DNA of 64,000 bases from Casuarina equisetifolia (taxonomy: Eukaryota; Streptophyta; Magnoliopsida; Fagales; Casuarinaceae). Within the stretch, counting starts at the first letter, position 1. Every line of letters starts with the position of its first letter. The stretch spans positions 22,507,583-22,571,582 of the forward strand of contig CM052359.1 of the NCBI GenBank assembly GCA_028551475.1. The letters run 5' to 3'. A program made the position numbers and the translations under genes. Under the pieces are notes generated by a model, which was not told the DNA's origin, ran no database searches, and saw only the letters and a list, made by a program, of their open reading frames with translations. Of this stretch, positions 50,937-62,063 are shown piece by piece.

Positions 50937-53160
50937 AATGCTGCTTGTTTGGATAGTGATATCATCTATGATCGAGACTTTGACTATGATTACTTTGGTT
51001 TCAAAACCCTTGAGAGGTCTTACCTACTGAAAGTGCAAGGAAAAGTTGTGGAAAGGCCTTAACACGTTGATGAGGGTCGCTGTTTGAATTCACAAGGATG
51101 ATATTGATTCGGCCATCAAAACATACCATACGATGTCTCAGCGGTGGTTCACCCATGCATCTCCCCCCCTTTTCAATGCAGGAACTCCCAGGCCTCAAGT
51201 ATGTTTGTAATGTTCTTGTGATTATTCCTTCTCTTTTCCCTTCTAATTGTAATACGAGGGGTACTATGGGTAACTGAGGTCGCCTGATTTAAATGCCTGG
51301 TGGTTGGTAAGAATTCGATTGTTTTTGTGATGTCACTTGGCAGTTGAGTAGCTGCTTCCTTGTCTGCATGAAAGATGATAGCATTGAGGGTATATCTGGC
51401 ACCTTGAAGGAGTGTGCTGTTATCAGCAAATCAGCTGGAGGAATTGGTATCTCAGTTCATAAAATTCGTGCGACTGGCAATTATATTCGAGGAACAAATG
51501 GGACATCTAATGGCATTGTTCTAATGCTACGTGTATTTAATGATACTGCACGTTATGTTGATCAGGGGGGAGGCAAGAGGAAGGGTACGTTTACGATGGT
51601 TTATCAAATGTACTTTTTTAAGAAGTGTCTTGTTCTAATATACTATACCCACTTGCAGGTGCATTTCCTGTGTAGTTGGAGCCGTGGCATGCTGACATAT
51701 TTGGGTCTCTGGATCTAAGAAAGAATCATGGGAAGATATGGTTACATGGGGCTGTTTCAAGCTAACCTGAGGCAATGTTGTTTCTCCATTAGCTGCAAAG
51801 ATATCTTTACTTATTCCATGTATATGATGTTACGTTTCCATTTAAATTGAGCTATCATATAATGTATTTTCTGTGTAGAAAAATTTCACTGCTTAATGAT
51901 AATGTTGTAAACATTTATTCTTGTAGGAGCATCGTGCACGAGATCTCTTTTATGCTCTTTGGGTGCCCGATCTGTTCATGGAAAGAGTCCAAAGTAATGG
52001 AGAATGGTCATTGTTTTGTCCTAATGAGGCGCCAGGTTTGGCAGATTGTTGGGGTGAAGAATTTGAGAAATTATATGCTAGATATGAAAGGGGTATGTGC
52101 AATTTCTCTTGCTTTTATTTGGTTTTGTTAAATGTCTTGTGGGTTTACTGTTTTTATTTACTGGCTTTATTTGCTTTTTACAGGGCAGGCAAAGAAGGTT
52201 GTCCAAGCACAGAATCTGTGGTTTGAAATTTTGAAGTCCCAGATTGAAATGGGAACCTCTTACATGCTATTCAAGGTCATCCATTGATCTAAATTTGACT
52301 TTTATGTTGTTTGTTTCTTAATTTGTGCAAAATATACTAAAATTCTTTTTCTATCCTGTTCTTCCAGGATAGTTGCAACTGGAAAAGCAACCAGCATAGT
52401 CTTGGTACCATCAAATCTTCAAACTTGTGTACCGAGATAATTGAGTATACAAGTCCAACAGAGACTGCTGTACGCAATCTGGCGTCAATTGCTCTTCCAC
52501 GATTTTTCAGAGAGAAGGTCGGGTGTACTCGGGAAGCATGTTTCACACTTTTACCTGTCTTTTGGTTTAAGAATTCCTCATTATTGATTCAACATTTGTT
52601 ATTTGGTAATTGTAATAGGGGGTTCCCTTGGAGTCCCATCCATCTAAGCTTGTTGGTAGCAGAGGATTTAAGAATTGGTTTTTTGACTTTGAGAAACTAG
52701 CTGAGGTTTGGATTCTTAATACCAAATTTGTTTAGCATAATAGCATCTTGATATATTGCCTGCAACTTGACTCTTCTTGTGTTGCGGGTACAGGTATGTG
52801 TGATAGTTACTTATAACCTGAACAAAATAATTGACATCAACTACTACCCTGTTGAGAATCCAAGAAGGTCAAATTTCCGACATAGGCCAATTGGTATAGG
52901 AGGTCAGGGTCTTGCAAGACACTTTTATCTTGCTTGGCATGGCATTTGATTCACCTGAGGTAACCCTTATTTCTGGACATTTGCATTTGTAACCTTAGCT
53001 TGACACGTTTGGGTTAATAGTTGATTTGGCTGTGAACTGCAAGCTCAACAATTGAACAAAGGCATATTCGAGACCATATACTACCATGCTCTTAAAACTT
53101 CCTTGGAGTTAGCTGGCCCCTATGAAACATATGATGGGAGTCTTGTGAGCAAGGTACAAG
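50937..53160 (+). pseudogene. Ribonucleotide reductase large subunit (RNR1) pseudogene, truncated
   Basis: The parent enzyme reduces ribonucleotides for DNA synthesis. Exon remnants: 50937-51198, 51344-51594, 51659-51735, 51927-52092, 52184-52275, 52368-52517, 52619-52705, 52794-52959, 53044-about 53160. Matching blocks include [93 protein letters not shown] and [13 protein letters not shown]. It is dead: in-frame TAA and TGA plus a lost base in exon 1, TAG in exon 3, donor GT changed to AT after 51735, one inserted base in exon 8, and an AA in place of the exon 9 acceptor AG. The redox Cys in AVCNLAS is Arg. The N-terminal ATP-cone and the C-terminal part are missing. Introns are kept. Confidence 0.93.
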
Positions 53161-54060
53161 TGAAAATGAAGTTGATTTTGGCTTAGCCTAAGATTAAGGA
53201 GATTAAAGAAGGACCGAAGGTCAATACTAGTGTTAATAGTTAATTGGTATTATATTTTCTTTTTCTTTTTCTTTTTTTCTTTTTTCTGGCTTTTAGATAC
53301 AAGTCGGATATAATGAGTATTATATTGCTTAAATTAATATGGACTATCTATCAATGTTAGTTCCCACTTATGAAAAGGATCGAAGTGTCATGACATCAAA
53401 TTTGTTACAGAACATGTGCACTGTGACGCAACAAAGAGTTTTGATAACAATATAGATGTGCTACTTTAATTAAATAGTAAGACTATTCATTCGATAAAGG
53501 CCTTTATCTTCCTCCAAATTTCTCTGTAAATTGCTAATTCTTTAGTTTCTTGAAGATAACTCGCCTTATAATAGCTTTATCATAATCCAACTATGTTAAA
53601 ATCCTTTTGTGCTTTTATTGTACCAAAATAATTGTCATTAAAATGTAAACAGTGAAGTTCTTAGGCTTGCTTACTACTTGATATCCCCTGTCAAGCCCAC
53701 TAATACATCTAGCAACCTATTGATGGAAAGAGTTAAATTCATGACTTGTTCTAATATCACTTACTTGGATTTTCCTACCTTTATATAGTACTTAAAACAA
53801 TTATTGTTACTAAAACATGTATGTTATTCCTTAAAATCTATAATGACAGCATGTTTGCTGGCTCCTTAATCTTGAAAGCCAAATTTCACATCTCCTTAAA
53901 AGGCCTCACTAGAGAAAGAGAGATGTTAAAGACTTATAAGACACCTCACACGTGTCAATTTCTCCAATATGGGAAGGGTGTCCAATTCTTTCTTACAATC
54001 TGAATTTCGTGAACTCTTATTTACTGAATGAATAACTGGCCCAACTATATGATTGAGTTG
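53161..54060. other. Intergenic sequence
   Basis: AT-rich; no gene seen. A segment near 53,870-53,990 weakly resembles 54,090-54,200 and may be an older copy of the same unit. Confidence 0.4.
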
Positions 54061-54064
54061 GCAT

Positions 54065-55540
54065 GCATGAAAGAAGACTCAGCTTCGACATCTTGAAAGC
54101 ACAAGGTTGTTTTTCTCTATAAGGCCTTATTGAAGTTTAAAACTTGTAAGGTACTTTGCAGATGCCAATTTCTCTAGCATGGGACCGAGTGTAAAATACT
54201 TAACACTACCACTGAACATACTAGCCTATGATTTCAATTTAGTTGGTTTCTTTCAAAATGGATTAAAAGATAAAATGGCGTTTGTTGACTCCAAAAGAGG
54301 GGAAAGAAAAAAGGATCCATGTTGCAATGGCTTGTCCAAGAAGCTGACAAAAAAAAAAATTGAAGCCTTGCTATGTTACCTCTTAGACAGGAGAGGATTA
54401 AAATAAAAGTTGGGTGTCTTGTGTATTAGCCTTGACTTAATAAAAGGAGAGATTTGGAAAAGGTAATGGTTCTTACCTGTTATTCTAACGCTAAAAAGTT
54501 CTTCCAGCACTCAAAGATAAGGAATCCAAGGTAATGCTCCCATCTAACTTGACATTAAAGCACGCCACAAATGCTCCCTAACTCCTCATCTGTGTTGGCT
54601 GCAATTAAATATCGTTCTACTTACACAAGGCAAACAAAAGTGGATTGTGGACCATTCTCTGTTTCCCCCCTTGATTAGCCATAACTAGTTCCCCACCAGG
54701 ATTTTACATTAATAGATGAACCATTAATGGTCTGGTCACTACAGAACCCCGCCTCCGTAAGTTTACAGTCTTTCTTGCATTATCAGACAACAGACATAAC
54801 ACTAAATTGATGTGTTTGCAAAGATGTTGCTGAGCATTAGAATTCTGTCAATATATTCTTTATCCATATTATTCGACATTCTCTTTCGAAACCCATAGTT
54901 GTCCTTCCACAGTAGAATATGATGAAGAGCGTGAAAAATAATGGCTCCAAAAGACAGTCTCCACAAGACTCGCCTTAAGCTGTTCGGAAAGGTTCTGCCT
55001 GACACGAGAACCAAGCAAAAATCTCGTCTGCCTAGCCCAAGCCTAGTTGTGGTGGACGGCAGCTTTGGCCCAAGCCTAGGAAATGGACAATGTTGATTTT
55101 AGAAACATGATGTAAAACACTTCGGGTCTGCATTTTTTAACAAAAATTAAAAAGACAACAGAAGAAAATTTATACCCCATCTCAGTTATAGTGAAGTCAT
55201 GAGAAATGTTAGCCTCAAATAACTTCCAAAGGATCACCTACCCTTTCCCAGGAAAGTCATTTTCTATGACAGGGCTATTTAGGGACCTTGGCCTGCGATC
55301 CCCAATTGGGGTTTAGACAGATGACAGCAACACTCCTTTTCAACTCTTAGCCTCCTAAACTAAGACAATAAATCTAAGCTGATAGACTATTTAATATGAA
55401 TTGTTTAGTACATAATGGACATGTAAAATAAAACATGCTTAAGCATTAGAGATTGCTAAATTGTTGATGAGTGATATAACACAGTATTGACACGATGTCC
55501 CAGAAAGCAACCCTTGGTCACCTGCAACCTTCTAAATTGC
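54065..55540 (+). repeat. Duplicated unit of unknown nature, copy 1
   Basis: Homologous, in the same orientation, to 60877-62063. Shared blocks include GCCTATGATTTCAATTT, GTTACCTCTTAGACAGGAG and GCAACCTTCTAAATTGCCTC. This copy lacks about 85 bp present in the other (just after CCTAGG near 55,080), and carries about 360 bp absent there (about 55,106-55,465) that begins GT and ends AG. It contains a broken version of the frame at 61725: MAPKDSLHKTRLKLFGK... from 54941, stopping after about 50 codons. Confidence 0.85.
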
Positions 55541-56363
55541 CTCTATTTACGATAAGCCTCGATATCCGGTATTGGCTTTGGTGGCTTGTTCTTCTTTTGC
55601 TCATATTTGGTATATGAATATCACACACCACCCGCAGTGTTGATGACGAATCCCGTCACGTTCAAAGCATGAACTTGAACACCACCCACCTAACACAAAA
55701 CCAAGGGTCTAAGGCCAAAAAAATAAATAAATAGATAGTCAAAACAAAATGAAAGCATGTACGAGATGTTTGTGCCTAAACAGCTCATACTAATTTTATT
55801 TTGCAAATTCTCTTACAAATATTAAGGCAGGAATCAAAAGGAATTTTTAATGCCCTCAATGATTTTGTAATATGGGATGGCTGTTCAAAAATATCAAACT
55901 TTAATTCCCTGTATCTAACTTCTGAATGGCAAAAAGAACCAAATCGTAATCCACGCAAACCGTTGATCCAACCCCTTTAAGAACATGGTAAAGTTAAGGA
56001 CAATGCCCATAACTAAAGAGAGAATAAGAATCACCAAAAAGTATAGGGAATTATTCTGCAACTAAAAATAAATTTCCATTTAGAAATCTATTTCATGTGA
56101 AACAACATTAGGAAAGCATATAGGCAAGCATTGCCAAGGGGCAAAAAGAATTTAATGAAAGCGTTACGAACAACCTAAATAGACCATGCCTATTCTCATT
56201 TCTTCTTTTTCTGCAATTTATTGCTAGCTTCGGCTCTTTGAATTGGTATGGGAAACACATGTATATTTCTAGATCAATAAGGTAGCCTACATATATAAAC
56301 CATAAACATGCATTTCTCAATGGTACTGATGTAGTAGGAACAACGAAACCAAAGTTATAATTA
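55541..56363. other. Intergenic sequence
   Basis: No gene or structured repeat recognised. Confidence 0.4.
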
Positions 56364-56615
56364 TGTTATGGTATTAAGAGCTATTGGGCCTGCCTTGTCA
56401 ATAAGGATTTCTCCTTTTGGATCAATGGTTAAGTCTATAACAATTGGTATCGGAGCCAAATCCCACATCCTAAATTCAAATCTTGGTAGGTAACTGGCAT
56501 CTGTCGAGGACGTTGGATAAAGGAACCATTGGGATATGTTGTGATATTAAGAGTTATTAGGCATGCCTCCATAACAAGAAGTTCTCCTTTTGAATCAATG
56601 GTTGGGTCTATAACA
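56364..56615 (+). mobile_element. Very small TRIM element (79-bp LTRs)
   Basis: A 252-bp structure with two direct terminal repeats of 79 bp: 56364-56442 and 56537-56615. Both begin TGTT and end TCTATAACA, and are about 80 percent alike. Immediately inside the left repeat is TTGGTATCGGAGCC (56444-56457), one base from the initiator tRNA-Met primer site. A short purine-containing tract (GGGATA) precedes the right repeat. The internal part is 94 bp with no coding capacity. No clear target duplication (AATTA versus TTAGC), so the ends may have eroded. Confidence 0.8.
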
Positions 56616-57636
56616 TTAGCCATCTTAGTTTTACCTTTTGGCCACCCTAGTTGAACCCTATAAACAATTTTGAGAAATCCTAAGAAATGAGACCCAACGC
56701 GCATAACCACTTAACCCCTAACATCAAATCTTCAATTATTATCCTTAAGGATGTCTCATGACATATAAAATAAAGCTCAAGTTATTAAGCACAAGACATA
56801 TAGGTTCATTAGAACCATAAGATATATTCTTTGATAACCATGTGTCAGAGAGAAATAATTGGACTAACAAAAAGGAATAACACAAAAGGCATATTTAGAT
56901 GATGTTCTTTAGTTGTCGCACTATCATATTAAATCCATATCAGTAGAGTTAAGGACTCTTGTGACCATGGAAGGCCTAGTCTTGCTTTCAAGATGTGGTG
57001 ATTAATAGTTTAAGATTATAAAATGGGATCAATTTTTAAGAATTGCCTCTAGATCAATATAAAGTCATATATAAATAATTGTTTTCAAAAATTAATTATT
57101 TTGATAACTATTATTTTCATTGCCTTTTAATGTAACACAACTGAAAAAGTGTTAGCTTAATTTTGTTAAGCTCGTTGATGTAAGTTTAGATCAATGAGTT
57201 TTGTGAGATTCACTTTGATGAACTCTAAATTGATCTAATTAAGTAAGATATGTGAGTTCTTTAAGAATATTGGATTATGTAGATTCATATTTTTTTATGA
57301 TGATTACATATTTGAATTGATATTTAGATTAATATTTGTATAGACTTATATCTATTTTTATTGGAAGAAAATACGCAAAAAATTCATAATATAAATGCAA
57401 TCCATCAAGTTCAGTCCGAACATAAATCCAACTCGTCAAAAAGAAGCTCGGCCCAACTCTATAAATTGAACAATAATTTATCTTCAATGTAAATTAATTC
57501 AACTTCTAATAAAAAATTAACTCATAAATTAAGAGCAATCCATTCATATTTGATAATTATTCAAAATAACTTTTATATTCTCTGACAATATGAAAATTGG
57601 AACCCGAGCGAGTTAAAAGTAAGCACCGATGCCATA
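56616..57636. other. Intergenic, AT-rich, downstream of the ATL gene
   Basis: Nothing supportable; the segment next to 57637 would hold the ATL 3' UTR on the minus strand. Confidence 0.4.
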
Positions 57637-58590
57637 TCAATTCTCGTGGGAGCTCGTTGGACGTGCATAATGGTGGATCGATCCGCCTTCTTGGAACTGG
57701 CTGAGGTCAATAGTTAGAGTTCCTTGAGCGGGTACAATCTCGTCGGAGCTTGCCGGAGGTGCATAATGGTGGACCAATCCCTGTTCTTGGAACTGGCTAA
57801 GGTTAATTCCCTGAGTGGAGATGGTTGGCAAAGGGCTACCTTGTGCTAAGGATTCAGGCTGCATAACTTGCTGCGGGGGAGGACGCTGACTCCTCTGTTC
57901 TGGGCCTTCTCCATTAGCATAGCCATGGACATATATTTGAGTAGAACGGCAGAGTGGGCACGTTGGCTTCCGCAACAGCCATTTATCGAGGCATTCAGGA
58001 TGAAAGATGTGTTTACAAAACGGAATCTTCTTCACTGTCTCCTCCTCTTCGAACTCACCTAGACAAATCACGCAATCTTTCAGACAACTTGCTTCCTTGA
58101 TATAAGTAAATACTGGCAAAGCTTGGATCATCTCCTTCGATAAGGGATGAGGTGTGGAGAAGAAATTGCCAGTGCTGCTACCAGAAGGATGCCATTCTGG
58201 TATCCCACTCGCGGACTGAAGCCTCTCCGGTGTTCGTTCTCGTCTGCTGTCGGAGAAGAAATTGCCAGTGCTGCTACCAGACCCATGCCGTTGTGGTATC
58301 CAACTGATGTCTCTCAGGCATTCTTCCTCCTCCCGATTGTAAATGCAATCATTCTCCGGACTGTAAATGCAAAAGCGATATACAATGACTAATAGCGCGG
58401 TGCCGCCGTAAATGTAGACAAAGGCCCAGGGGAAATCTGAACTGGGCGAGGAACCTTTGGACGGCGGCCGTGGAATCGATGCAGCAGGGGAAAAGGAATT
58501 TGTGAGGGACTGAAAAAGAGGAGGGAGCAATGGGGTTGCGTTGGGCGCATTGCTGGAGGATAGAAGCAGTTTGCGGTGGTGGAATTCCAT
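57637..58590 (-). CDS. ATL-type RING-H2 E3 ubiquitin ligase (single exon)
   Basis: Membrane-anchored ubiquitin ligase; ATL proteins act in defence and stress signalling. 317 residues, no intron, as is usual for ATLs. One membrane helix at about 53-75 (FVYIYGGTALLVIVYRFCIY). RING-H2 domain at 173-214 with the full ligand set C173, C176, C192, H194, H197, C200, C211, C214 and the ATL Trp (DKWLLRKPTCPLC). The canonical GLD box is not evident; ALPVFTYI stands in the usual place. Two internal duplications: GSSTGNFFS at about 105-113 and 137-145, and a C-terminal pair INLSQFQEQGLVHHYAPPAS / IDLSQFQEGGSIHHYARPTS. The start is the only upstream ATG, 60 bp from a TATA box. Complete. Confidence 0.93.
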   Translation of the reverse strand: MEFHHRKLLLSSSNAPNATPLLPPLFQSLTNSFSPAASIPRPPSKGSSPSSDFPWAFVYIYGGTALLVIVYRFCIYSPENDCIYNREEEECLRDISWIPQRHGSGSSTGNFFSDSRRERTPERLQSASGIPEWHPSGSSTGNFFSTPHPLSKEMIQALPVFTYIKEASCLKDCVICLGEFEEEETVKKIPFCKHIFHPECLDKWLLRKPTCPLCRSTQIYVHGYANGEGPEQRSQRPPPQQVMQPESLAQGSPLPTISTQGINLSQFQEQGLVHHYAPPASSDEIVPAQGTLTIDLSQFQEGGSIHHYARPTSSHEN

Positions 58591-58650
58591 CGTGAAACTC
58601 CGTAGGATTTCTCCAGCGAAGATTTTGTGTTTCCTTCTAAGAGGGGATCC

Positions 58651-58660
58651 TTATATATAG
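58651..58660 (-). promoter_or_regulatory. TATA box of the ATL gene
   Basis: On the minus strand CTATATATAA, about 60 bp before the start codon, leaving a leader of roughly 30 bases. Strong match and good spacing. Confidence 0.75.
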
Positions 58661-60876
58661 TTGTTGAATCAGATTCGAAGTAGAGTCCTAATGAATTATT
58701 AATCCCATAAAGTAATTCGAAGATTGGATTTATTTTTGTAATTCAAATGAAATTTTAAGTGTTTGAAAATGTAAATATGTGAAACATATATAATAAGACA
58801 TGAAATACTGTAAAGAAAAATAAACAAGATCAATTAAGAGAAAAAAAAAAAAAGCAAAAGGATAATTTTATGACCAAACTAATAATTTTTCTTAAGTAAC
58901 TAATTGAAGAATTTGATGAGAGTTTCTCTTTGAAACTTAATTAAATTCTAATATGAAATTTTTATATTGAAATCATGAAAGGAACAAAAGTTTACTCATA
59001 ATTCATTAAAAAGTTGAATAATAGCGCTTTTAGATACTTTTGTCAAAATTTGATAACAATAGAAGAATTTAAAAGTTGAAAGAATCCTCATTTGACTTAA
59101 ATTCTTATTTAGGTAAAATTTAGGATTACTAGCAAAAATCTTGAGACTCTTCCACTTCTATTTTGTTACAATATGACCATCTTAATTGAAATCTAAAACA
59201 TAATTTTTCATGGTATTGAGGAAAAGTAAAAAAAAAATGAATGAAAGAAAAAAGAGACTATTCAAAGAATATAAGTTTTTTTGGCATTTAGAACATGAAA
59301 AAGATTTGATTAATGTTGGGAAATTTATGCAAATCAAACAAATATAAAAAAAAATGAAATCTTATATAATTAGTGATAATCATAATCTTTAAATGAGAAA
59401 ATTGATTAAAAAAAATTACAATTTATTATTTTGATTACTTTTCTGAAAGTAACAAATATAAATTTTAGACATATGGATATTGAACCTTTTTAATTTATAT
59501 TATTAAATTTTGTTTCCTCCAATAACCTTAGGACTTGAAGTTGTAAATTTGTAAAAATACTTCAACATCCAAGTGAGATCTAAAACATAAGACAATAAGA
59601 TACTATCAAACAATGTCTATGAAGAGAGAAATTTATGATAGAGGATTGCCCTCTCTTTTTCAATGCATTAATGGAAACATAAAAGAAGAGTATTTAAATA
59701 TCCATGTCATGCACATTTCCTGGCAATATATATATCCTACATTATAGCATGGTAGTTGTCTATAACGAAGTAAGAGATTGCATGCATGACATATATTATT
59801 CATGCTCGTTGATTCTTAATTATTGATTTATACGTTATTTATGACTTACATACATTATTTATGCACGATCTTTGTCTTGTCTATGCCAAAGATGACGGAG
59901 GAGATCTCTTGGTTTCGTTCTTTAGCCAAGCCCATATGAAGCCCACGCATGGAGCTAAGCAAGCAAATCTCCCGACCCCCAGCCGGCTCAGTTATGGGCT
60001 GTGATATTTCTCCACCTGTGGACCGGTCCGCTCGTTAAACTCCAAATCCTCATATGCGTCAACCAACTGAGCCTACTGAATCTTATACAATACCACCGTG
60101 TCCATACAATTCCCAACAATTTTCACTCACACTATACCTGCACAGCAATGGAATCAAGAATGTAATCCATGACAGCACGAGCCTACATAGAGAGTATCTC
60201 TCCCAAATCATGGATCTAAGAAATGGAAAAAGAGATGGATATCCCATATATATAGATAAGCCGCACTGAAGCCAATCAGTGTAGTCTAGGGAGACATTGA
60301 AAGAAAAAGGTTGGTGGTGGAGAAGCAAAGAAGCATAGTCGAAAACAAAGGAGTATCAACAATTTATTATATAAGGTAAAGTTATTTTTTTTTCAATACT
60401 AGCAAAAAGGCATCATTACATAGTACCACCTAGAATCAAATTATTGTAAAAGATGTGAAACTCAAGCATACCATTTTTGTGTTGTCTCCTATCCTCTCCA
60501 AAAATGAATTTAGTTTATGATAATAGTATGAATGGGAATGTAAGTATCTGTAGTATGAATTGAGCAAGGAATCATGAAAATAGTTGTATGTTTTTGTGAC
60601 TATCACTTCTTCAATCTCCTTACAAATGCTCAAATTGTTTCATAAAATTAATGGCAATTGTAACAGAGTTAATATAAACTAAAAGTTTATATTGCTTTAT
60701 CATCATAGTTGTATTCTTGAACCTTAAAACTATGATCTCTACTAGGATGGAAGATATAAAGAAATGCATTTAGAATCCATTTTTAGTTTTCCCTTGTAAA
60801 TGTACATTTAGAATCCATAAAGAGAAAAGCTAGTTTTCCCTTGTAAATGTAGATTACATGATGATTTTTAAGTTGA
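58661..60876. other. AT-rich intergenic sequence
   Basis: Very AT-rich, no coding signal. A short, less AT-rich block at about 59,880-60,350 has no family-like open frame. Confidence 0.45.
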
Positions 60877-62063
60877 AAGAAGACTCATCTCCAATATCAT
60901 CTTGAAAGCGCAAGCCTACTTTTCTCTTAAAGGCCTCATTGAAATTCAAACTTAAGTACTTTATAGATGCCAATTTCTCTAGCATGGGGCCAAGTGTCGA
61001 ATACTTAGCATGGAACCAAGTGTCGAATACTTAGCATGGGACATTACCACCAAGCATTATAGCCTATGATTTCAATTTCGTTGTTTTGTTTCAAAATGGG
61101 TTAAATGATAAAATGGTACTTGTTGACTCAAAAGAAGGAGAATGAAAAGACGATGCCATGCTGCAGTAGCTTGTCCAGGAAGCTTTAAGCCTCTGTTATG
61201 TTACCTCTTAGACAGGAGGGGATTAAAGTAAAAGTTGGGTGTCTTGCATATTAGCCTTGACTTGATAAAAGAAGGAAAGATTTGTGAAAGGCAGTGGTTC
61301 TTACTTCTTATTGTGACACTAAAAAGTTCTTCCAGCACTCACAGATAAGGAATCCAAGACAGCCCCACACGCGCAACATCCAACTTGCCATTAAAGCACA
61401 CCACAAATGCTCCCTAACTCTCATTTATGTCAGCTGCAATTAAATATCGCCCACCTTACATAAGGCAAACAAACAAAAGAGGATTGTGGACCATTCTCTG
61501 TTTCGCCCCTTCATTAGCCATGTAACTAGTTCCACCACCACCCCCATCAATGGTCTGGTCACTACAGAATCCCATACCTCCGTAAGTTTATTGACATGTA
61601 TGCAGAGATATTGTTGAGCATTAGAATTCTGTCAGTAAATTTATTCTGCATATTATTCGACATTCTCTTTCAAAACCCGTTGTTGTCCTTCCGCAGTAGA
61701 ACATGATGACGAACGTGAAACGTAATGGCTCCAAAAGACAGTATACAGAAGACACGTCTTAATTTGTCCGGAAAGGTTATGTCTAAAGCAAGAACCAATC
61801 ACGGATCTCGTCTGCCTAGCCCAAGCCCAGTTCTGGTGGACAACAGCTTTGGCCCAATCCTAGGATCAGATGACGCATTAATCAAAGCTACACCTGATTT
61901 TGCTCACAAGATCTGGCAAACATTAATCGCCTACAGTGAGAAGAAAGAAATGGACAATGTTGATTTTATAAACACGATAAGTGATACAACACAGTATTTG
62001 CATAATGTCACAGAAAGCAACCTTTGTTCACCCGCAACCTTCTAAATTGCCTCTATCTACCGT
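60877..62063 (+). repeat. Duplicated unit of unknown nature, copy 2 (left arm of the chimera)
   Basis: Copy of 54065-55540 in the same orientation, ending within GCCTCTATCTACCG just before the second arm. A small internal tandem duplication (CCAAGTGTCGAATACTTAGC, about 60,990-61,035) is unique to this copy. Confidence 0.85.
61725..62045 (+). CDS. Unrecognised 106-residue open frame in the duplicated unit
   Basis: Starts MAPKDSIQKTRLNLSGKV and ends TESNLCSPATF. Basic N-terminus, then LPSPSPVLVDNSF and an acidic/aliphatic middle (DFAHKIWQTLIAYSEKKEMD). I do not recognise a family; no signal peptide or membrane helix. The paralogous frame at 54941 keeps the first half but is closed by a deletion, so no clear selection to keep the frame is visible. 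It may be a real small gene, an exon, or chance. Confidence 0.35.
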   Translation: MAPKDSIQKTRLNLSGKVMSKARTNHGSRLPSPSPVLVDNSFGPILGSDDALIKATPDFAHKIWQTLIAYSEKKEMDNVDFINTISDTTQYLHNVTESNLCSPATF

